Source: an uncultured Oscillospiraceae bacterium (GTDB taxonomy: Bacteria > Bacillota > Clostridia > Oscillospirales > Ruminococcaceae). From it: DNA of 12,097 nt. Both the position numbers and the translations under genes were made by a program. Location of the stretch: positions 1-12,097 of the forward strand of contig CAKRVU010000014.1 in assembly GCA_934408835.1 (NCBI GenBank), given 5' to 3'. A model generated the notes under the pieces. That model searched no databases, was not told the DNA's origin, and was given only the letters and a program-made list of their open reading frames with translations. This document shows, piece by piece, positions 7,046 through 12,097 of the stretch (position 1 is its first letter; each line of letters starts with the position of its first letter).

Positions 7046-7074
7046 AGTATATGCAAAAAAGGGATTTACCATGT
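7046..7074 (-). promoter_or_regulatory. possible sigma-E-type sporulation promoter of ytvI
   Basis: On the minus strand ACATGGT (7074-7068), a 14-base spacer and CATATACT (7053-7046) resemble the sigma-E pattern. The -10 matches CATACAnT at all but one place, while the -35 is poor. A start about 17 bases before the ATG would still leave the ribosome binding site in the transcript. Confidence 0.25.
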
Positions 7075-7113
7075 GAGAAGAAAAATAGAAATTGATTGGA
7101 AAGAGAGAGAACG

Positions 7114-7458
7114 ATGAAATATACGACAGAAGATAGAAAGGTGCAAATTCGCGGGGAAGCGTCCGGTGTTCAGGGGGAGATGAAGGTAGAAATATTGGTT
7201 CCTCCGCAGCCGAACACGCGGTTGTTTGCCAATGTATGGTTAGAGCCGGGAGCCTCTCTTGCCTATCATGAACATCATGGCGAATGTGAAATTTATTATA
7301 TTTTAGAAGGGGAGGGTGCGTATCAGGACAACGAAGACGTTTATCAGGTTGCCGCGGGAGACGTTACAGTATGCGATTCCGGCAATGGACACGCGATGAA
7401 AAACACCGGCAAACAGCCTTTACGCTGGGTTGCGTTGATTTTAAAATCAACGAAATAA
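7114..7458 (+). CDS. single-domain cupin protein (114 aa)
   Basis: A small cytoplasmic beta-barrel protein of the cupin_2 type. Motif 1 fits G(x5)HxH(x4)E(x6)G exactly, with metal-ligand candidates H52, H54 and E59. Motif 2 (AGDVTVCDSGNGHAMKN) has the fourth ligand H93 and the closing N97, with D in place of the usual P. It therefore probably binds a metal, but single cupin domains serve as isomerases, dioxygenases, sugar binders or sensors, and neither sequence nor neighbours decide which. The frame is open from a TTG at 7096, but the ATG at 7114, behind the purine-rich GGAAAGAGAGAG stretch, is the better start. It is divergent from ytvI with about 90 bases between. Confidence 0.88.
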   Translation: MKYTTEDRKVQIRGEASGVQGEMKVEILVPPQPNTRLFANVWLEPGASLAYHEHHGECEIYYILEGEGAYQDNEDVYQVAAGDVTVCDSGNGHAMKNTGKQPLRWVALILKSTK

Positions 7459-7466
7459 TTGTTTTT
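7433..7466 (+). terminator. perfect 20-bp palindrome at the cupin 3' end, possible terminator
   Basis: CGTTGATTTT (7433-7442) and its exact reverse complement (7443-7452) meet with no spacer and run up to just before the cupin stop codon (7456-7458). GTTTTT follows 8 bases later. As RNA the stem would be A+T-rich with a small loop, and the T tract is not adjacent, so termination is possible rather than clear. Confidence 0.35.
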
Positions 7467-7625
7467 GTAAGCCTTTGAAAAAGTAGGTTTGTCAATGATA
7501 TGTTACAGAATTAGAAAATTTAAGTCATTAAACAAAAGGGGTTAAAGCAATCAAAAAGAGAATTTATATTAAGATAACGCATAGGAAATCTATTAAACAC
7601 TACAGATAAAAATAGGAAAAACGGC

Positions 7626-7654
7626 TTGACAATCATCAGTCATTTGATTATAAT
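7626..7654 (+). promoter_or_regulatory. consensus sigma-A promoter of the secreted protein gene
   Basis: TTGACA (7626-7631) and TATAAT (7649-7654) are both perfect and 17 bases apart. The leader to the ATG at 7729 would be about 67 bases and contains a small dyad, TTTTAT/ATAAAA (7666-7682). The rest of the A+T-rich gap from 7459 holds no gene that I can see. Confidence 0.88.
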
Positions 7655-7728
7655 AAATGTAAATGTTTTATATTTGATAAAATTGTAGTCTTTTTTCATT
7701 GTCGGAAGATCAGAAGGGAGCGTTTGAA

Positions 7729-9216
7729 ATGAAAGTCAGCCAACACTGCATCTGTCTCTTTCTGTCCGTATGTTTTCTCGTATCTGTAACCGCAGGCAGC
7801 ATGTTTGACGCCTTTGCAGCAGAACCTTCGATTTTAATTGATCTGAGTACTGTAACGGGTAATATTACGATTAGCGACAATACCATTGAATATCATAACG
7901 GCGCAGAAGTAACGGTGCCTAGATCCTCAAACCAAAAGTTGGAGCTGACCGGGACCTATAGCGGCTCTTCTACCGGATCTGTTATCCAATCAACAGGAAC
8001 CTCTTTGCCGGAAATCACGCTCAATCATGTGACGCTGACGCAGAGCCTGATTTCCACCTCCAATCCGGTAACTCTAAACCTCATTGGCGAAAATACCGTA
8101 TCCGGGTCAATCAAAACAGGTCCTCTGGCCATCAACGGTTCAGGCTCCCTCTCCGTTTCGAATGACCAAGCTGCCGCTATCATTGCCTCTTACTCGATTA
8201 CATTGCAAAAAAGCGCGTCATTGACTGCTGAAAACACCGCAGAGGCTGCGCAAAATATCCCCAGTTATGCGATTGAAATTATGGGCGAATCGGGCATATT
8301 ATATTACGGATCTACCGCTCATCTTTATGCAACTGGCTCCATTTGGGACGCTCAAAGTGCAACAAGCATCGAGTCTAAGGACGACGCGGCAATACGCGGC
8401 GTTATCGCTCCGTTTGACGAAGAATCGTCTGACAGCAAGCCTGTGTCCCCCTCTGAATTTCCATCGGAACCGACCTCTCCAAATGAAATTGCCGAAGGAG
8501 ATTCCTATCAGGTGGAACTGAATTGGGGCTCTTTTACATTTATCTATTCTTTTGGAAACTGGAACACCGAAACATTAAGCTATGATAATGTGGGGTGGGA
8601 CAGCTCCTGCACCCTGTCTCCGGCAGACGAACAGTTGTCTAACAATGAGATTTCCATCACAAATCAATCCGATAAGCCGGTATATGTCTATGAAAGCTAT
8701 TCGGAGTTAGACTCTCTTTCCGTTTCAAGCGGTCTGACAGACGGCGTCCGTTTTTGTGACAAAAATCATCAAAGTGTAACCGACAGCACCGCCAATTGCA
8801 TGATTGATTCCAACCACCAAGGCATAGGTCAATTCACAGTTGACGCCGCAGCGGAAGGCGTGGCGCAATCGAAATCAACCTATCTTCTCTTTTCCAAAAC
8901 GCCGGACAAATCAATTACAAGTATCTCCTCTGATGCTCCCACTTCGATTGGCACCATTACCATCCAGCTTGACAGCACCCCTTTTACAGCGGAAGAAAGT
9001 GCAGCAGTGCCGCTCTATACCTCAGGCAACACTTCCGTCAACGACTATCAAACGAATCTGATATCAGAGGGGTTGTCCGTTGGTACGATCTACGACGCAG
9101 CTACAGGGAAGGTCATGTCCGACATCAACGGCGCGTCTGTTCTTTATACAGATATTGCGCAAACTTCGGTATTGCCGAAAGGAACGGCGGTAAATATTTT
9201 TGCAAAGGCTCCATAA
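7729..9216 (+). CDS. secreted protein, predicted beta-solenoid, function unknown
   Basis: A 495-aa exported protein. Residues 1-31 are a signal peptide (K2, a hydrophobic core with two Cys, then DAFAA and likely cleavage before EPS). Residues about 34-215 are rich in short T/S/N/G beta repeats (ITLNHVTLTQ, VTLNLIGENTVSG, LAINGSGSLSVS, SITLQKSASLTAEN), as in beta-helix carbohydrate-binding proteins of the Cthe_2159 type. A Ser/Pro/Glu-rich linker spans about 228-256. A second domain opens with LNWGSFTFIYSFGNWNTET (from about 264), a pattern I associate with Clostridial surface proteins. The last ~130 residues are unrecognised. There is no LPxTG, anchor helix or S-layer repeat, so it is probably released or held non-covalently. 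ATG 7729 follows AAGGGAG by 8 bases; a TTG at 7699 is a poorer start. Sugar binding is inference. Confidence 0.8.
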   Translation: MKVSQHCICLFLSVCFLVSVTAGSMFDAFAAEPSILIDLSTVTGNITISDNTIEYHNGAEVTVPRSSNQKLELTGTYSGSSTGSVIQSTGTSLPEITLNHVTLTQSLISTSNPVTLNLIGENTVSGSIKTGPLAINGSGSLSVSNDQAAAIIASYSITLQKSASLTAENTAEAAQNIPSYAIEIMGESGILYYGSTAHLYATGSIWDAQSATSIESKDDAAIRGVIAPFDEESSDSKPVSPSEFPSEPTSPNEIAEGDSYQVELNWGSFTFIYSFGNWNTETLSYDNVGWDSSCTLSPADEQLSNNEISITNQSDKPVYVYESYSELDSLSVSSGLTDGVRFCDKNHQSVTDSTANCMIDSNHQGIGQFTVDAAAEGVAQSKSTYLLFSKTPDKSITSISSDAPTSIGTITIQLDSTPFTAEESAAVPLYTSGNTSVNDYQTNLISEGLSVGTIYDAATGKVMSDINGASVLYTDIAQTSVLPKGTAVNIFAKAP

Positions 9217-9380
9217 TCAGGCTTTTTTGAAGGCGTATTTGTCCAAATAAACTGAAAATTGGCGCTCTTGCGTCAAGAAGGAGAATTTTTCTGCGGATAC
9301 AGCGGCCGTACTTCTCCACGCCGTCAATCAAAAAGAGTTACATTTACCGCTGAACTGTGTGAGAAAGGAAGGATTTTTTT
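9217..9380. other. gap after the secreted-protein gene, with one hairpin
   Basis: No gene is seen. TTGGCGC (9259-9265) pairs with GCGTCAA (9270-9276) around a TCTT loop: seven pairs, one of them G-U. On the plus strand no T run follows directly (GAAGGAGAATTTTT). On the minus strand the hairpin is followed by TTTTC, but no minus-strand gene lies nearby. It may end transcription of the secreted-protein gene inefficiently. Confidence 0.35.
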
Positions 9381-9482
9381 ATGAAACGAGGATATGCAAA
9401 ACGGGTTCTTGCGCTGATTTTGGCGGGCGCTATGTTTGTTACAATGATAGTAGGTCTTCCTCTTTTGTTGTCTAGCCTCTGA
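9381..9482 (+). CDS. small single-pass membrane peptide (33 aa), hypothetical
   Basis: A short frame beginning ATG with the strong ribosome binding box AAGGAAGGA (9365-9373) about 7 bases upstream. It encodes a basic N-terminus (MKRGYAKR), about 22 hydrophobic residues (VLALILAGAMFVTMIVGLPLLL) and a tiny polar tail (SSL). It would be a membrane peptide with the N-terminus inside. The shape recalls very small stress-linked membrane proteins such as Prli42, but shape alone does not establish kinship. No promoter of its own is clear. Because it is so short, it could be a chance frame; the ribosome binding site and topology argue for a gene. Confidence 0.5.
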   Translation: MKRGYAKRVLALILAGAMFVTMIVGLPLLLSSL

Positions 9483-9505
9483 TTCAGCTTCTATGAATCT
9501 TTGAC

Positions 9506-9658
9506 AACCCTAACACGCAAGTGCAATTTAACCGCAGTCATATGACTACTTATCACCATCCTTCTCAGTAGGGTTCTAAGTAAAATTGGCTGCGTCAAGC
9601 CGGCTCAATCTGATTTTGATCAGATATTGAAATATCCTTTTTTCTTTTCCCGGATATT
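9506..9658 (+). other. hairpin-dense non-coding stretch, possible structured RNA
   Basis: No gene is seen, but helices crowd together. AACCCTA (9506-9512) pairs with TAGGGTT (9569-9575) and encloses CAC-GCAA-GTG (9514-9523, a GNRA loop) and the 12-bp palindrome AGTCATATGACT (9536-9547). Then come GGCT/AGCC (9588-9591 and 9598-9601), ATCTGAT-TTTG-ATCAGAT (9608-9625) and AATATCC/GGATATT (9631-9637 and 9652-9658), whose loop holds a long pyrimidine run (TTTTTTCTTTTCCC). The last part may end upstream transcription. I match it to no known RNA family, and no clear promoter precedes it. Confidence 0.35.
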
Positions 9659-9699
9659 ACCCTTACACCGATTCGGATGACAAAAAATAAAAGTAACTC

Positions 9700-9728
9700 T
9701 TGCCATTTGCAGAAAAATCAGTTATAAT
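9700..9728 (+). promoter_or_regulatory. sigma-A promoter of prs
   Basis: TTGCCA (9700-9705, five of six matches to consensus) and TATAAT (9723-9728) are 17 bases apart. The start should fall near 9735, giving a leader of about 85 bases. In that leader GCTCC (9737-9741) can pair with GGAGC (9756-9760); I recognise no known purine- or PRPP-sensing element there. Confidence 0.8.
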
Positions 9729-9820
9729 GTAATTATCGCTCCGCCTCTATCGGTCAGGAGCCGGATATAAAATTTTGGGTACGCAATAAAAACACAGAAA
9801 ACAGAATAAGGAGAAGACGG

Positions 9821-10780
9821 ATGAGCTTACACGGAAAAGATATTAAAATTTTTTCTGGCAACTCTAATCCGAATGTTGCCAAGCAGATTGCAAAGGAACT
9901 GGGATTACAGGTAGGAAACGCAGATGTTATTACATTCAGCGACGGAGAAATATCGGTATCAATACAGGAATCGGTTCGCGGTTCGGACGTTTTTGTAGTA
10001 CAGTCAACCTGTCAGCCGGTCAATACCAATCTAATGGAACTGCTGATTATGATCGACGCGCTCAAGAGAGCGTCTGCGGGTCGAATCACCGCAGTCATTC
10101 CCTATTTCGGATACGCAAGACAAGACCGCAAATCCAAGGCGCGAGATCCTATTTCGGCAAAGCTTTGTGCGGATATCATTACCGCAGCTGGTGCCGACCG
10201 TGTTTTAACAATGGATCTCCACGCACCGCAAATCCAAGGCTTTTTCTCCATCCCGGTCGATCATCTGCTGGGCACTCCTATTTTATCCTCTCACTTTGAA
10301 AAGAAATTTGCAAATAATAAGGAACATTTTATGGTGGTATCCCCCGATCTCGGTTCGGTAACCCGCGCGCGCAACCTCGCTGGAAAACTGGATGTTCCGC
10401 TGGCAATCGTAGATAAACGACGTCAGCGCGCGAACGTTTCTGAAGTGATGAACATTATCGGAAACGTGGAGGGCAAACAGGTTCTGATTGTGGACGATAT
10501 GATTGACACAGCCGGTACTCTTTGTAACGCAGCAGCCGCTGTAGTGGAGCGAGGCGGTGCAAAAGAAGTTTACGCCTGCGCAACACACGGCGTCCTTTCT
10601 GGTACTGCAATCGAACGAATTGAAAAAAGCCCGATTCAAGAATTGGTTATTTTGGATACCATTCCTCTCACGGCGGAAAAGCAAATTGATAAAATTAAAA
10701 CATTGCCGGTAGCGCCTGTGTTTGCAGAGGCTATTGCACGAATTTATGCCGATAAACCGGTTTCCCCTCTGTTTGTATAA
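9821..10780 (+). CDS. prs: ribose-phosphate pyrophosphokinase (PRPP synthase)
   Basis: Makes PRPP from ribose 5-phosphate and ATP, for purine, pyrimidine, NAD, histidine and tryptophan synthesis; cytosolic. At 319 aa it has the full class I length. The N-terminal half has FSDGE (about 39-43) and the catalytic flexible loop RQDRKSKARDPI (100-111). The metal-binding DLHAPQIQGFF begins at D132 with H134. The PRPP loop VLIVDDMIDTAGT (221-233) is intact, and the C-terminus ends SPLFV, usual for the family. The ATG has AAGGAG (9808-9813) 7 bases upstream. It is transcribed from its own promoter and followed by a terminator, and stands before pth and mfd as in B. subtilis, without a ctc gene between. 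Confidence 0.98.
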   Translation: MSLHGKDIKIFSGNSNPNVAKQIAKELGLQVGNADVITFSDGEISVSIQESVRGSDVFVVQSTCQPVNTNLMELLIMIDALKRASAGRITAVIPYFGYARQDRKSKARDPISAKLCADIITAAGADRVLTMDLHAPQIQGFFSIPVDHLLGTPILSSHFEKKFANNKEHFMVVSPDLGSVTRARNLAGKLDVPLAIVDKRRQRANVSEVMNIIGNVEGKQVLIVDDMIDTAGTLCNAAAAVVERGGAKEVYACATHGVLSGTAIERIEKSPIQELVILDTIPLTAEKQIDKIKTLPVAPVFAEAIARIYADKPVSPLFV

Positions 10781-10835
10781 CCGCCTTTCTCCGACATCAA
10801 AAGGCAGCAAACTAAACGTAAAAAGAATGACGAAC

Positions 10836-10878
10836 AAGCCCCCTTCTTCTCTTGTAGGAGTTGCGGGCTTTGTTTCAA
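10836..10878 (+). terminator. Rho-independent terminator of prs
   Basis: AAGCCC (10836-10841) pairs with GGGCTT (10865-10870). Inside, CTTCT (10846-10850) pairs with AGGAG (10856-10860, one G-U). The stem is followed by TGTTTCAATTT. The stem is sound and the T tract a little broken, so some read-through into pth is possible. Confidence 0.75.
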
Positions 10879-10932
10879 TTTAGACTTTAATCAAATTTTG
10901 TCTTATTACCTGTAAAGAAAGGATGAAGTTCC

Positions 10933-11571
10933 ATGGCATCAATGACCGAACTTTTTCGGACGCTTCGCTTTCACCAAAAGAAAAATCTCCCAATTATATT
11001 TCTCGTGGTAGGCTTGGGGAACCCGGGTCCCAAATACGAAAACACCCGCCACAATGCCGGATTTTGCGCATTGGAGCGTCTGGCAGAGGAGGAAAACTGC
11101 TCCTGCAACCGGATAAAATTTCACAGTAAAATGGGAACAGCGACAATCGAAGGAACCGGATGTATTCTCTTAAAACCGCAAACTTTTATGAACGAAAGCG
11201 GAAAGGCGGTGGAAGAAGCTCGAAGCTATTATTACCTCTCTCCATCCCAGATACTGGTCTTTTCAGATGATATTTCTTTGCCCCCCGGCGCGATCCGAAT
11301 CCGCCGAAAAGGCTCCCACGGCGGCCATAATGGGTTACGGGATATCGTGGAAGCAACGGGTAGCGAGGACTTTCTGCGAATTAAAATCGGAGTGGGCAAG
11401 AAACCTCATCCCGATTATGATCTCGCCAAATGGGTATTGGGTCGTTTTTCGGAGGCGGAACTGAAGTCTATGCATAAGGCCTACGAAAACGCAGCGTCAG
11501 CAGCGCGCCTTTTGATTGCCGGAGAAATAGAGGAAGCGATGAACCGATATAACGGAAAAAATCACAAATAA
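10933..11571 (+). CDS. pth: peptidyl-tRNA hydrolase
   Basis: Frees tRNA from peptidyl-tRNA dropped by stalled ribosomes; cytosolic and essential in most bacteria. The catalytic residues of the Pth family are present: N30 in GLGNPG, H40 in NTRHNAGF and D112 in VFSDDISLPPG, with the substrate-binding N87 in FMNESG and the GGHNGLRDI motif. The 212-aa length includes an N-terminal extension of about 20 residues (MASMTELFRTLRFHQKKNLP) before the usual start of the fold. It is kept because AAAGG lies 10 bases before this ATG and no better start with a ribosome binding site is found nearer the core. Position 112 is preceded by S rather than the common H. No clear sigma-A promoter precedes it. Confidence 0.96.
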   Translation: MASMTELFRTLRFHQKKNLPIIFLVVGLGNPGPKYENTRHNAGFCALERLAEEENCSCNRIKFHSKMGTATIEGTGCILLKPQTFMNESGKAVEEARSYYYLSPSQILVFSDDISLPPGAIRIRRKGSHGGHNGLRDIVEATGSEDFLRIKIGVGKKPHPDYDLAKWVLGRFSEAELKSMHKAYENAASAARLLIAGEIEEAMNRYNGKNHK

Positions 11572-11673
11572 TAGATTGTAACATACTCGATAATACCCAA
11601 CTTCCCTCAATCAAACGCAGTCAATGTAAATAGCCTGCATTTCTTTCCGATATCAGAAGGAGCGGTGGAAACG

Positions 11674-12097
11674 ATGTCGATTTTTACAGAAATACTTGAA
11701 AAAACCCCGCAGGTATCAGACTTAAAAAAAGCGATAGCCGGCGGTGAAGCAACGATGGTCACAGGTCTGTCTGAGATTCATAAGACCCATCTCATCGCAG
11801 CCTTGGTAAACGAAACCGAAAAGAAAAAAACGGCAATCGTATTGACAGAGGACGAAACATCCGCCCGCCGAATGAGTCAAGATTTTAATGAAATATCAGA
11901 ATTTACAGGAGCGGTCTTCCCGTCCAGAGAGCCTGTATTCAAACCGTTAGAAACCGTATCGGCAGACTATGAACAGCTCCGAATGAGCGTCCTCTCCGAT
12001 CTTGCAGCCGGAAAATTGTCGGTGGTGTTTGTGCCAGTAAGTGCAGCTCTGTCCCTCCTTCCACCACCGAAACAGGTTTTAAGCGCCTCCTTCAAAC
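11674..12097 (+). CDS. mfd: transcription-repair coupling factor Mfd, N-terminal part
   Basis: A frame open from ATG 11674 to the window edge, 141 codons and cut off by the edge. It matches the UvrB-homology N-terminal module of Mfd: VTGLSEIHKTHLIAALV (about 30-46), then AIVLTEDETSARRMSQDF and FPSREPVFKPLETVSADYEQLR, like the FPARD...PVE...YE.QR pattern of the family. VVFVPVSAALSLLPPP follows. Mfd removes RNA polymerase stalled at DNA damage and recruits UvrA. The RNA-polymerase-interaction and translocase domains lie beyond the window. AAGGAG (11657-11662) lies 11 bases upstream, with GGTGG nearer. It comes 102 bases after pth, the usual Firmicutes order, which supports the call. Confidence 0.93.
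   Translation, partial: MSIFTEILEKTPQVSDLKKAIAGGEATMVTGLSEIHKTHLIAALVNETEKKKTAIVLTEDETSARRMSQDFNEISEFTGAVFPSREPVFKPLETVSADYEQLRMSVLSDLAAGKLSVVFVPVSAALSLLPPPKQVLSASFK

Noticed and set aside
8267..8521. 84-codon plus-strand frame inside the secreted-protein gene
   Set aside because: It is an out-of-frame shadow without a ribosome binding site; the main frame carries a signal peptide and continuous beta repeats.
9501..9529. TTGACA as a promoter for the 9506-9658 stretch
   Set aside because: The -10 position reads CAATTT, which matches the consensus at only two places, and the box overlaps the first helix.
10283..10837. 184-codon minus-strand frame over prs
   Set aside because: It is antisense to an intact, fully conserved prs; its residues follow from the prs codons.
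1..12097. CRISPR array, tRNA, rRNA, transposase or phage genes
   Set aside because: No regularly spaced repeats, tRNA cloverleaf signals, rRNA-like stretches or mobile-element proteins were seen on either strand.

Overview
The window looks like a chromosomal segment from a Gram-positive, spore-lineage member of the Clostridia, most likely Oscillospiraceae/Ruminococcaceae-like. The grounds are a FeoA-FeoB-Cys-rich iron operon, a YtvI-type membrane protein, the prs-pth-mfd gene order familiar from Firmicutes, strong AAGGAG-type ribosome binding sites and sigma-A promoters with 17-bp spacers. The genus is inference. No tRNA, rRNA, CRISPR array, transposase or phage gene was found.

Left part (1-2940, minus strand): an iron(II) uptake operon, feoA (2581-2853), feoB (513-2579) and a 59-aa FeoB-associated Cys-rich membrane protein (337-516). 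Transcription starts from a consensus sigma-A promoter (2895-2923). A DtxR/IdeR-like palindrome lies over the predicted start site, and a weak terminator lies near 241-265. feoA and feoB both start with TTG, and the third gene is coupled to feoB by an ATGA overlap.

Middle part (2940-7022): a divergent XRE-type regulator (3198-3512) follows an intergenic stretch with several dyads. Next come a ~280-base gap and ppk1 (3795-5921, polyphosphate kinase). The ppk leader has three helices that compete for the same bases, one of which covers the ribosome binding site. It is the best candidate here for an undescribed regulatory RNA. ppk1 converges on a minus-strand AI-2E/YtvI-family membrane protein (5934-7022).

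Right part (7023-12097, plus strand): a single-domain cupin (7114-7458); a secreted, probably beta-solenoid protein of unknown function with its own consensus promoter (7729-9216); a 33-aa membrane peptide (9381-9482) inside a ~600-base gap that also holds a hairpin-dense stretch (9506-9658); then prs (9821-10780, PRPP synthase) with promoter and terminator, pth (10933-11571, peptidyl-tRNA hydrolase) and the 5' part of mfd (11674 to the window edge). The housekeeping genes are ordinary. The points worth a second look are the ppk leader, the feo operator, the 9506-9658 stretch, the small peptide and the orphan secreted protein.
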